From contig OW028582.1 of the NCBI GenBank assembly GCA_932294295.1, positions 36,475,704 through 36,539,703 of the forward strand: a DNA stretch of 64,000 nt, read 5' to 3'. The position numbers and the translations under genes are program-made. The notes below the pieces were generated by a model. The model was given only the letters and a program-made list of their open reading frames with translations, ran no database searches and was not told where the DNA came from. The DNA comes from Alitta virens (taxonomy: Eukaryota > Annelida > Polychaeta > Phyllodocida > Nereididae). The first letter of the stretch is position 1. Every line of letters starts with the position of its first letter. Below, in pieces: positions 20,441 through 31,502 of the stretch.

Positions 20441-21115
20441 CTTCTGATACTTCATCAAGAATTATGTGAAACGTCACTGAAGATTGTTATTCAGTTTAGA
20501 ATAAAGACTATCTGATTGAGGTGTTGATCTCATGCATTAATACAATTTATCCCAAAACTTGACATAGTGAATTATACCTTTTGTAATGCGATCGGAATCC
20601 TTATTTTTGTGCTATTGGCATCAGTTTATCCAAATATTATAATTAGAGTTGGAATCTTCAATTCTACCTATCTTGAATTTATTCATAATCCAGGAATTGC
20701 CAGTTTGTTCCTAATTTTAGATCGAGCTTCCTCTGTATTGGTATATTTTCACAAATTTATGACTTGTTTTTGTAAATTTTCCACGATTGAAAATCACACA
20801 AAATATGGCTGATGGTCAGAGATATTCTCCATTAGAATTCCTGCAGTGGTTTTGAAGAAATGTGTAGACCTTATTTATATATGGTCATTCCTAATATGGG
20901 CATGCATAAAAAATGATGATACAACTTCACTGTATTTTCTGAAACTTTTTAATTTTTATTATAGTAGTCTTAAGCAGTCATATATGTTATTATAAGGTGT
21001 TCTATAGATTTAGATCTGGTACATAAAGGGCTACAGATAACAGTTATGTTATGTCACATTTGAGTCACTGAGCAGCTAAGGCATGGGACGGCCATCACTC
21101 AAGATTCTTACAAGC
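20441..21115. other. Non-coding flank right of the Polinton
   Basis: No credible gene. It is near-identical to 37121-37797 and AT-rich. Confidence 0.6.
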
Positions 21116-21118
21116 TAA

Positions 21119-21620
21119 AGCCCCCTTCACACGTAGGGTCTGCTGGGATCGGGATGAAGAATATTCTGGTGGCACCCCGGTAGTTATCTTAGGGGTGTCT
21201 CCACCTGTATATACCGTTTGTATATGTATAGGAAATAAAATGAGTCTGAGTCTGAGTCACACATAGCCAGATCAGACAATGGAATGTCCCAGAGTAAAAT
21301 TTCTTTCACTCCGGGGTGGTCCGGGAACAAAGGGCTGAAAATTTCAACAAAAAATAAATGTTTGGCGGTGTGTACACAATGGCAATATGGTGTCAACAAG
21401 GAGCAACACGGAGAAGTCTCCGGTTGTTGCCGGAGTTAACACGACTGTCCCGGAAGAATGCGGAGTGAACCAGATTTTACACGGTGCCTTCGCGGTGGTC
21501 CCGGATCGCCCCGGACAATGCTGGAAATGAACACAAGGTCTACACGATATTACCCGGAGTATGCCGGAGTGATACTCTGGGATGCTCTGGCATCTGATCC
21601 GGCTATGTGTGAAGGGGGCT
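21119..21620. mobile_element. Harbinger-type MITE (copy A)
   Basis: Terminal inverted repeats AGCCCCCTTCACAC at both ends and a TAA target duplication (21116-21118 and 21621-21623), as expected for PIF/Harbinger elements. It has no transposase. The inner part carries repeated CCGG-rich motifs. A LINE 3' tail (about 21137-21256) ending in GAGTCT repeats is inserted in it, flanked by TCACACRTAG. Confidence 0.85.
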
Positions 21621-21964
21621 TAAAGTATAGGAAGTTTGCCTTACATACAACATATTTGTGTCAATTAAAGTGACTGGGCTGAAATTGTGCTACCTTAATT
21701 AATTTGGCATACCATTGATATGCTAATAAAGTGAGTAATTTAATTCATTAGTAATTACATAGGTGTGGGGATGTCTGACTCCGATGGTTGAAACTGGATG
21801 ATGACAACGATGTAAGTGATGATGAAGCCCAACACCTGGCAATAGACACAGAATGGAGATCCACAGACTTTTGAACAATTACTAGTTATAAATAAAAATC
21901 AAAGAAGCAATTGAAATTGCAAGTTGCTATAGTGCACAATATGTATATGAAAAATCCATGGCTT

Positions 21965-22100
21965 TCATAGGGTAAACTGTAACATGGTGTAGACTCTAAG
22001 ACTTATTATCTCATCATTACGTCTGTCTCTGGTAGCTGGTCATATATGCTGATTAAGCTTCAGACCCAGTAGCACTGAGACAGACATGGAGACATAGAAA
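21965..22100. repeat. Dispersed repeat, family 2 fragment
   Basis: Segment with GTAACATGGTGTAGACTC, the ATTACGTCTGYCTCTG core and the CAGACCCAGTAGCACTGAG end. Related pieces occur at 28250-28375, 32925-33055 (inverted), 38645-38775, 44815-44915 and 54265-54335 (inverted). Confidence 0.65.
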
Positions 22101-22589
22101 GATATAATTAAAACTTAAAAAACCTCAAAATGGGAGTCTATATCTTATAAACCTATATTGCTGTACCAGCTTGGAATAGCAATGTCGTATTTTTATTTAT
22201 TTTTTTAAAGACAAGTTTCATATCTAGCAATTAATAAAGTCTTTTTTATGGATTGTATTTTTGCTGTTTATTTGCATCACTTACCCCTGCTGCACCCGAT
22301 CGGTCCAGATTCAAGAATCCCATTGCAGAAACTCCCGAAAATGTTTCAACCTTCTTGATGAACAGGTACACCTGAAATTATCAATCATGAATTCCCAAAA
22401 TATCTATTAATCTATATATCTATCAATCTATATATTTGTCTGTCTGTTCTGTCTGTCTAGCTGTCTGTTTGTCTGTCTGTTTATCTATTTATCGATCTAT
22501 CTATCTATGTATAGTTTCATTAAAATGAATGTCCACATGTTTTTGGTTTCTCTCTTTAACCGCAGGAGTTTGCCGGCAACAGTGGGGGT

Positions 22590-22775
22590 TGGAGCTCAGT
22601 GGAGCACGCTGGGCTTCCAACCACTGGGTCCCGGTTTCAATTTCCATCTAGCCTAAGTTGGATGGCTGTTACATCCTTCATCCTATTGCCATGGTCCCTG
22701 CCTGTCCTAATTAGCTCATCAGGTGCAGAAATACAGGCCTTATCCACCTACCCACCCTTGGCGGCAACAGTAATA
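22590..22775 (+). mobile_element. tRNA-derived SINE, old copy
   Basis: Diverged relative of the SINE at 23568. The tRNA-like head has a degraded B box (GGTTTCAATTTCC), followed by the TAAGTTGGATGGCTGTTAC body and the TGCAGAAATACAGG tail. Present in both blocks (39270-39457 in B). Confidence 0.7.
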
Positions 22776-23551
22776 CATTTGAGTTGTGAAATGATAAATG
22801 ATAATAAACTTATTTGTAAAGCACCTACTTCAGAAAAGATTTTGGCTCACCAGCGCTTGGATTGCAAAAGCTTATTTATTTATAGGCAGTTCTAAATAGA
22901 TGAGTTTTAATTTCTTCTTAAAGCCATCACAGATGGAGATTCACTTGCTATCTTCAGGTAATCTGTTCAAGAGGTGAGGAGTAATCACTGAGAAAGCAGA
23001 TGCCCCAAATTGTTTACTAGACTGAGGTTTGAGGAGCAAGTAATTGTCATTGCTTCCAAAATGTATTGCATGCTCAGGCTGTTTCCTCAAGAGCTTTGTC
23101 AATGATATGTATGGTAGTGCCTCATTGTGTTCTGTGCTCATCTCAAGTGGCAGTGTGCGTTAATTGGCCTACAGCTGTGCGAGCTGCCACTAGAGATGGG
23201 AAAGCAATTATAAGTATGGAATCCCATTAAAATAACGATATTATAAAAAATTTGGTTAGTTGTTAAAAAACAAAATGGAATATACACAGTCAAAATTGAT
23301 TTTACAGGATTACAAAGTAACGTCTTGGTTTCCATATGGTTGGGAAAATTTGGTTGTTTACAGATTGCACACTGTGTAAATCAGGATTATCCATAGATGA
23401 GTTACTCTCGTGACGTATTCTTGCGTGCAACTTTCCTACAGTCTAACAGTAAGCTAAAGAGCTAAAGAGCAGCTGCCCACCAGCCAAGTGCTAGTAGGCG
23501 AGGTAGTTGTGTACCCCTGGATCGTAATACTCTAATAGGATACACATGTGT

Positions 23552-23763
23552 ATTACCTGGTAAAAGGTGGGGGCCTAGCTCAGAGGTAGCGCTCTGGGCT
23601 TCCAACCGCTGGGTCCCGGGTTCGATTCCCGGTTGAGCCTAAGTTGGATGGCTGTTTCATCCTTCATCTCATTGCCATGGTCTCTGCCTGTCCTAATTAG
23701 CCCAGTAGGTGCAGAAATACAGGACGTAAAGCCCTAATCACCCACCCATTACCTGGTAAAAGG
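23552..23763 (+). mobile_element. tRNA-derived SINE inserted at a splice donor
   Basis: 180 bp at about 23568-23747 between 16-bp direct repeats ATTACCTGGTAAAAGG (23552-23567 and 23748-23763). Block B has a single copy at 40233-40248, so insertion followed the duplication. The head has a good A box (TAGCTCAGAGG) and a perfect B box (GGTTCGATTCC), both pol III promoter elements. The target lies across the end of GRL exon 3. The duplicated target restores the donor (CCAG|GTAATG). Confidence 0.9.
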
Positions 23764-23820
23764 TCTGTTCAGAAAAAGACTTCACATTCGCATTGGTCAG
23801 CATGTCCAGTGGTTTCTTGC

Positions 23821-24198
23821 CCTGAAAAATGTCAATGAAAGAAATTGAGTCAACACATGTTACAACCAATGACACTTACCACCAAATTAGCTGACCTGGC
23901 AGGGTATATATTAGTTTATTTGGCGAATACCAATCATGCTTAACATGCCTAGAAAGCTTTCTTTTATTTGTCAACAAGCCTTACGTGATATTGTTGCTTC
24001 GTCAAATTGCCTGAAAAATGTCAATGAAAGAAATTGAGTCAACACATGTTACAACCAATGACACTTACCACCAAATTAGCTGACCTGGCAGGGTATATAT
24101 TAGTTTATTTGGCGAATACCAATCATGCTTAACATGCCTAGAAAGCTTTCTTTTATTTGTCAACAAGCCTTACGTGATATTGTTGCTTCGTCAAATTG
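23821..24198. repeat. 189-bp tandem duplication
   Basis: 23821-24009 is repeated exactly or nearly so at 24010-24198. Block B has one copy, so this is a recent local duplication in the intron of GRL-A. Confidence 0.9.
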
Positions 24199-24611
24199 CC
24201 TGACTGACATTTGGAGTACAAGTCAGAATGTGCAAAAACAGAAATGTTCACACCCAAAATGTCCAACACACATCCAAAATGTACAATTTTATTTTTACAC
24301 ATAGTTAATTGCTCTAATATTAGGAATACAGTGGCGGGGCTACAGGAGTTAGTAGGCTAGGCTATTAAAACAATAGTGGATGGTGAGGAGTCCAACATAG
24401 AGGCTTTGTGGGATGAGGACAAATTATATCAGTTGAGGCCAATATAATTTTTCCTCACTCCACAAAACTCTATGATGGTCGATGCACCATCCACCATTTT
24501 ATGTTCTCTTGTCAGCACCTGAAATCTGCCATAAAATCAATACAGTTTAAATCTGTGTAGTGTGAGCTGGATGCAGAAAAAGCACCGTTGCAGTTACAAC
24601 TTGTCTCAAGG

Positions 24612-25712
24612 CCCCTTCACACATAGCCGGATCAGACACCGGAGCGTCCCGGAATATAATTTCTTTTAATCCGGGGCGGTCCGGGCGAAAGAGCTGGAAA
24701 TGTCAACAAAAGAAATATTTGGCGGTGTGGACACGATGGCAATACGGTGGCAACAAGGAGCAACACGACCATTACACGGATGAATAGGGTCGCTACACGG
24801 ATATGTACGGTTGAAACACGGCGGTGCACAGAGGTGCCCGGTGCACCAAGGAGCGAGCCACGGTTGTTGCCGGAAGTAACACGACTGTCCCAGATGAGTG
24901 CAGAGTGAACCGGATGTTACAGGGGGCCTTCACGGATATACCCGATCTTTACACAATCTTAATACGGAGTTAACCGGTTTACCGCCTGATAGCTCTGAAA
25001 TTGGTATTTAAACTGCCTGCGGCCCACTGTCCGTCATTCCACTTTGGACTACCATACTGCAAAGGTGTTGCTGCTACTACAGAATAATTAGATATATCTT
25101 TATCACACCACGACAGGGTGGAATTAGATGTGAAGTACCTGGACATGCAAGTCCAGCTACTTACTGCTGCAAAGAATATAATTCTGCAAGAAGAACAGAA
25201 ACTGCAAGACGATCCAGAGAGGGCCACAACAACAACTGATGAAGATGACTTATTACAAAATGCTGGTGCTGCACGAAGTAGAAGAAAAAGGCGAATCTGG
25301 ATGCGACCTTGGCTTCTAAGAAGACCTCTTTATGGGCAGTATGAAAAACTGATGGCTGAATTGACTGCAGAAGATGTGGGTGGCTTCAAGAATTTCATGA
25401 GGGATGAAGCCTGACTTATTTCATGAAGTTCTTGCCAGAGTAGGACCTAGGATTACAAAGCAGGATACCTTTTGGAGGAGGGCCCTTGAACCTGGATTGA
25501 AACTGGCTGTTACCTTGCGTTACCTGGGTACGGGCAACAGCTACATGTCTCTGCAGTATGGACTTAGGGTAGCCTTCAATACCATTTCTATCCTTGTCAT
25601 CGAAGTCTGCCAGGCCATCATAGATGAGTATATAGCATTTCCGTGTTTGTTTATTTGTTTATATTGTTTTTTTATTCTGCAGGGCCCTGTTTTAAACCAG
25701 ACAGTAGTCTGA
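24612..25712 (+). pseudogene. PIF/Harbinger (HARBI1-like) transposase remnant, copy A
   Basis: The left end GGCCCCTTCACACATAGCC resembles the MITE ends. The coding remnant has two overlapping frames. 25118-25414 includes a basic RPWLLRRPLYGQYEKL motif, and 25404-25712 includes KQDTFWRRALEPGLKLAVTL and ATGxSY-like TGNSYMSLQYG. These are the N-terminal part of invertebrate HARBI1-type transposases. A frameshift lies between them at about 25408, and the DDE catalytic part is missing. No right end is found. Confidence 0.8.
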
Positions 25713-25825
25713 CACATGTTACCCTGTTAAAATATATTTAAATAAATTGTAAGGCAAGTTCTTGCTGGTCAAGAGGGTTGATTGAAGAGGTGAAGGAAAG
25801 GAGGAGTCCACCTATACATTTACCT

Positions 25826-26035
25826 CATGGATGGTGTCTTTCACTTGCCTCCACATAGACCCTGAGCACAAGGGACGCCAATTTAACGTCTCATGCGATC
25901 GTAATCCAGCCGGGATGTTGCTCATGAGGAGTGCCTGGGATAGGGATCGAACCCGAATACCTGGCACTGCCAATTTAACGTCTCATCTGAACAACATCCA
26001 GCCAGGATGTTGCTGGATGAAGGGTGCCCCAATAA
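25826..26035 (-). mobile_element. Second SINE-like repeat, inverted
   Basis: On the minus strand it has a perfect B box (GGTTCGATCCC), then the body with CATCCCGGCTGGAT and AAGTGAAAGACACC. Partial internal duplication of the AACGTCTCATCTGA segment. The B-block copy is at 42113-42325. A related fragment lies inverted at 33055-33155. Confidence 0.65.
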
Positions 26036-26889
26036 AAATTAACTAAAAATAATTTGGCGTCTTACCTGCTTGACCAAATAAGCTGGTGAAGCCAACAACA
26101 CTAACAATGATAGAGTCATCACAGTGACGGAAGGATACAGCGACTTCGGTGGTATGTAACCTGAAATGAGGTTTATGCCCAGACAGATCATTGAGATGGC
26201 AATCACAAGGAGAGACGATGTAATGATGATTCCATGGGAAGAGTTAAAACTGTCCACCGCTTCGCATAACTGGTTGTAACGCATGCGAAATCTGTAAATT
26301 GACAATTTTTTCAAATACATACAATGTTACACGTGTGAAAAAGTGCTTGACTTGAATTGTGTTATTTCTGATGGAAAATGGAATGCTTTTAGTCCAATTA
26401 GGACTGCCGAGATACAAAACTGAAATATTTTCCTTTTTATTGTACTAGGCCCAAGAGCATTTGTTACCTTTGCAGAGCATCACAATCTTTTCCAAACAAG
26501 TCTGGTGATATTTCCATCGTTTCGTAGAGGACTTGGAATTATTTTCCGAGTATGAAGGAATAGACGGCAATGTAGTATGGAATGATCATCTGTCCAGGTA
26601 ATATGAAGAATAAGGAAAGTAGGGTTGTAAAGATATTGCATATCGGATCTGTAAAAAGACGTTTTGCACTGCATATTGGCAAAACATCTACAACAAAATG
26701 TTCCAAAATTGTCATGAGGCTGGTGGCAATCATGGTCAGTACTGGTAAAACCAAAGCTGAGAAGATTACGGCCTTAGCAAGACATCGCCACAGTAATGTT
26801 ACCATGGTGATCATAAAACAAAATATCTTTTTACCTTGGAATCCATTATCTCTATTACCACCTAATTCACATTTCTGGGATTGCTGCAA

Positions 26890-28680
26890 CTAATTGATTT
26901 GCAGTAAACAACTAATAAATTATGTAGTCGAAATGCCAAATGAAATGAATAACATCTACATAGTTGCAAGATCAATGAACAATATTGAGTTTTACTTTCA
27001 TTATTTGTTATCAATTACCGCCTTCAAATAATGATGCATTTGCCTTAGATGCGTGGGTATTTTTACTTGTGTTGAAGCAAAGCCATCAAAATGCACTTAC
27101 ATGAAATGGAATGAATAGTTTATTACCCACTCGCTTCACTGAAAGCAATAGGTGACATTGAGTTATTAGGCTTACATGCCAGTTTTTATGTAATATGCGC
27201 CTAAGCCAGAGCTAGATCCTCTACTGTCAAAGTATCTAAGTACCTGTAGTTGGCGTTTGTATATTTAGGCAATTAGAGATAAACTTCTTGTAGAGCTAAT
27301 ACTTTTATTTCACTCGAATAGACATCTGTCAATTAGGTGAATCTGAAATAACACAATCACCTATAAAATATGTATATTCAACTTATCTGATAAATAATTA
27401 CAATGTACAGTGTTTGAATGTTTATAATATAAATACTAGAAAACATGTCACATAAATTCAGATTTATTTCGAGATTGCAAGAACAGCTACTTACAAGACA
27501 TAGCAGCTCTGGGCTGACTTCTACACAAAAAAACACCATATCACCTTTAGCTCTGGGTAATAACCTTAATTTACCAGATTATGCATGTGCATGTGTACTA
27601 ATTATTACACTTCATAATTTAAGCAGATGTTTCATGCCTGACTTCAGAATGCTGAATGAGTAACAATACAATGCTAGGAAGCACTCTAACATTCAACACA
27701 AAAACTGTGAACATTTCACACTATAATTTTGTCAAGTGTGAAAAAAAAACTGAAGGAAACAAAACAACACTGGCTGAAGTGTAACGCCTGTAGTTATCAA
27801 CCATACTGGCGGAGGGTTAACGTTATAGGTAGCTTTTTCTGTGGTTGTGGCCCTTGGCAATCCATTTAATCCTCACAGACACTGCGACTCTCCAGCATAT
27901 GAGGTAGTGGTACTTGGTACCTGCATGCTCAAGACGAGAGACCGATCAGCCACATAGCACCTGTGCGAAATGAGGGTAACTGCTGGATACTCTAGACACC
28001 TGACTGAGGTGAAGAGCCATGGGAGCCACAGTACAACTTTAAAATTGACATGTATGGATGTGTGGCTCTTAAAAAATCATCAATTTCATTACATTCTGAA
28101 TTGGCTCTAAGCATGCATCAGTGTGAAAGATACACTCTAAAAGAGTATGAGCTGCATCCCAGCTGGATGTTGATCACATGAGATGTTAAATTGAAGATGC
28201 CTTGTACTCCGTGACTATGCGGAGGCAAGTAAAAGACCCCACCCATGGGGTGAATGTGTAACACTGTTTGGACTCCAAGCCTTATCACCTTATCATTACA
28301 TCTGCCTCTGGCAGCTGGTCATATAAGCTGACTATGCATCAGACCCAGTAGCATTGAGACACATGTGAACGTCAATACTGAAAAGTAAGTAAGATTTTAG
28401 TCCAAATGCTAAGCCATTGGCAGGGGCGTCAATTTCTCTTGACAGATAAGGGGGATGCATCCCTACTTGGTCGCATCATGACATTCCCTCGCTCGTACAA
28501 GTGGCTGCAGTTAATGCATAGACACTTATAGCTACTTGTCAAGAGGTAAAGTAATTGCGGATCAGTGATGCCAATTAACCGATAAACTTGTACTAATTTG
28601 TGGTACGAAGTGTAAAACTGTTTATGAATTTCGGGATGGGGGGATGATTACATTGACCATCCCCCTCCCCCTTCCAAAAA
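26890..28680. other. Intergenic DNA between GRL-A and the transglutaminase fragment
   Basis: No credible gene. AT-rich and matched in block B at about 43490-45110. A family 2 repeat lies at 28130-28375. Confidence 0.5.
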
Positions 28681-28689
28681 TGTTGGGGT

Positions 28690-29690
28690 ATATATGATTG
28701 GTTTCTGGAGCCTGGCACCCTCCACTTCGCATTCGCACTTCGTCAAAGCATACGGAAGTAGATTCTCGAAGGAAAATTCAACGTTGTAAGTGTCACCAAC
28801 CTTTATTTCTGCTGGTGCCTTTTGAAATAAAAGATAATATTTTAGTCATCATTTCACAATGGTATTGGTTCGTCTCCAGCACTCGGACCATAGTGCTGAT
28901 TTTGATGATGGCCATGTCCACCAGTTTGTCCAAATACTTGTCAGGGGGGACGTTCATTTTGAAGACGCCATCTTGTGGTGAGTTTATGATATGGTAAGTC
29001 AGAAACTCATCATAAAAATGTAATTCATTTAGAGCTGGAATGTGATTCAAAAATTTAAATGCAGACAAATTGAACTAGTGGGTGGGGAGGGGTCACTACA
29101 TTTTGTCGAACTTGCAGAAATGCATTCTGACCTATATTTAATTTCATGATTGTAATCAACAATTAATTGGGCAAACAAACTTAGGGAATGGCCAGAGCTC
29201 CTTACAAAAGCATGACATCACATCAACACTTCCATAAATCTCATGTGTGAAATGCAGTCAGTTGATTGAAAGCTCGGACAAACATGAAACATTATCGTAA
29301 ACAGATTATGTCCAAATTTTCCATCGCATTTTTGAGGGAGAAGAGATATTGACAGATTTGGATCTGGAGGACAACCATGAATTATAAGGTTTACAAACAG
29401 TTCATCTGTTCATAACCAGTGTCAATATGCTTAATATTTTAGACAACATTTTTGGTCCAGATAAAGACACTTCATAAAATACTAACCCTTCTTGCCCTTC
29501 ACTTGGACTTCGTAAGATTCAGACTTGATCATCCTGGCCATGACTCCATTTTAATAGACCACGGAAGCCGTCAAGGTCACCTTCACCGTCTGAGTAAGTG
29601 TATTTTCATTGTTCACTCGAAGACCAACATGGAAGGGGTTTACGATCATCGTGTCTTCCCAATCGATTAATTTAAACGCCATGTCCTGTA
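28690..29690 (-). pseudogene. Transglutaminase 3'-exon fragment (duplicated, broken)
   Basis: Three exons of the downstream transglutaminase are recognisable on the minus strand. About 29500-29690 encodes [10 protein letters not shown] and [13 protein letters not shown]. About 28857-28985 encodes [15 protein letters not shown] and ETNQYHCE. About 28700-28812 encodes VGDTYNVEFSFEN. A deletion of about 160 bp removed the end of the second exon, its donor and part of the next intron. A second deletion of about 1.7 kb at 28690 removed the last exon. No upstream catalytic exons exist here, so it cannot make an enzyme. Confidence 0.85.
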
Positions 29691-29984
29691 AAGGTGGTAT
29701 AATATATGATTCCGTATGGATACAGCCTTCAAAAGAATTATTACTATAGTGACCATTATATATATAACATTTATTCAAACTCTTTCATATACATGTACAT
29801 AAATGTTAAAACAAAGATAAAATTTTAAGATACACATACCAAGTTCATAAAATCAAGTCTCTCTGAATGACTGAAACCACTTATTTGGACTAGATCATCT
29901 CTCAAATCTTCTAAGATTGCAGGCATCACCTTGTCAGACTCAGACATTTCTTCGAAATAAGCACCTCACAGTCTACTCAGTTTG

Positions 29985-30535
29985 CACTTTAATACAATTT
30001 AAATCAAGTCTCTTCTCAATAACACTAAAACTCCTGCGTATAATTGACCTAACTGTTGACATACACACTTTAAACAGAAACTTAACCTCCACATTTTCGC
30101 TTTTTTCCATAGTATGGCACATTCAAATAAATCGGCAGTACATTTGATCTAAAACTCCTGTATGGTTCATTATAGATAAATTGAAAATACCTCCACCTGA
30201 TTGATTCAACGCTACTGCGTACTCATGAAGAGAAATTACAAAGAACAGTACGATGCACTATGTGCTAAATATTTTCTGCAAAACATTATCTGGAAATATT
30301 CCAAGACTAGCTAAAAACAGTGTTGACACGACTGAACAAATCATTCTTTTTACTTGGAACATCCGTACTTTCACTTAAATTAAAATTGATTCTGTGACCT
30401 AAATATTTCACACTGTCTACCCAGATAAGTTTGTCTCCACACAACATAAAATCAGGTTTGCCTTTAACACGCTGCTTTTAATACAGTATGCACACTGTCT
30501 TTTGAGAATTGATATTTACGCTCATAGGTATGACC
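29985..30535 (-). mobile_element. LINE reverse-transcriptase fragment, copy A
   Basis: Degraded copy of the 3' part of the RT region seen at 48200-49020. It reads on the minus strand with a KTVCILY segment near 30480-30500. Similarity to block B ends inside it, so a duplication breakpoint falls in a LINE. Confidence 0.6.
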
Positions 30536-30539
30536 AAAC

Positions 30540-31500
30540 TTGATATTAGGTGTAGCTTATACGTAGATGGTGAATTGTTAGTTGTGATGTGATCAATATG
30601 GGTTAAAATGCTACAATATAGGGACGGGGTGGAGGGAAACAGGCGAATGATTGTGTGAGCAAGGCTAGTTGCTTTATACAAATTTTCGGCAGACTGGCCG
30701 GAAGCGGCCGGAAGTGGCTCGCTATTTGCCAAGCCCCCTGACGTTGACCTAATGGCCGGAAATAGTAATATGTAACATTCAAAGAGAAAGGCTAAGATGG
30801 TGGCGTCCCATTGTTAACCTATTTTACAAGTAAGTAAATTTACTCTAGAATTTGACGTACATGACAATGACAAAAGCTTTATTGACCAACAACAATAATC
30901 ATATGTTTGATATAGTGTCAATTTATTCATCCATTTCCATGGCAATGTGATGATGGGAAAAACAGCCATCCAACAAATTTGGACCTTGTGTCCATTTAAA
31001 GATAGGTGAAAGAAAACATCTGCAGCTGAGTAGCTTCTTTAAGAAAATAATTTAGGCATAGTATTCACACTACTTTTCAATGCAGACGAGTGGACTAAAC
31101 CATTCTCAAGTATGTATAACAGATTCATGACGATACCACCCTCAAGTCCTAAATTGCATATGTCTACTACATAATGTATCAAATGTTGGCAGAAATAAAT
31201 TAGATTCTTATATATTAATCATACATGCATGTGCTTATTGCTTTTACCATTTGGCGCCTTACAATAAATTACAGATTTTGTACATTTATATATCTATCAG
31301 CTGTTGTTTTGGTTATTAACTGTGTTTTCATCAATATGTTTACATTAATTATCAATAAAACATTAAAAAAGTATAAACACATCTAGTAAACGATTTAATA
31401 TATATATAAATGACTCGTACCCTATAGGAATGACAAATTAAGGTCAGAATTGACCTCTAAGGTATTATAAGGTAAGTCAATAAAAATCTATCTGTCCCTA
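30540..31500. other. Unique interval between duplicated units
   Basis: No gene seen. Contains a SINE-tail fragment at about 30930-31015 (inverted, GGCAATGTGATGATGGG) and AT-rich DNA. Confidence 0.5.
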
Positions 31501-31502
31501 GA

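Larger units (their letters stand above)
21755..26785 (-). pseudogene. GRL-A: gustatory-receptor-like pseudogene
   Basis: Minus-strand copy of the intact gene at 38440-43390. Exon 5 (21755-21835) has ITYIVVIIQF, exon 4 is 22285-22371, exon 3 23753-23821, exon 2 26066-26291, and the remnant of exon 1 is 26468 to about 26785. Lesions: about 380 bp of exon 1 are missing at the 26785 junction, removing the start and the first membrane helices. A nonsense codon lies at 26539-26541 (GAA in B, TAA here). A SINE has inserted at the exon 3 splice donor. Exon lengths otherwise match B except one extra codon in exon 4. Introns hold a Harbinger remnant and a 189-bp tandem duplication. Confidence 0.8.
1..30535. 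repeat. Segmental duplication block A
   Basis: This block is near-identical to 35087-48805. Left of the Polinton the coordinate offset is 35086 (position 11 matches 35097). Right of it the offset is 16682 (21184 matches 37866). The difference, 18404, is exactly the Polinton plus one 6-bp target copy. The block carries a GRL pseudogene, 3' transglutaminase exons and a LINE fragment, all on the minus strand. Similarity fades near 30535 inside the LINE fragment. The left boundary lies outside the window. Large indels relative to B include a first-exon deletion in GRL-A and a deletion of about 1.7 kb near 28690. Confidence 0.9.

Noticed and set aside
22599..22895. 98-codon frame
   Set aside because: Reads through a SINE; not a gene.
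23568..23640. tRNA gene
   Set aside because: A and B boxes are present, but the molecule continues into a SINE body with a target duplication; the acceptor stem does not pair convincingly.
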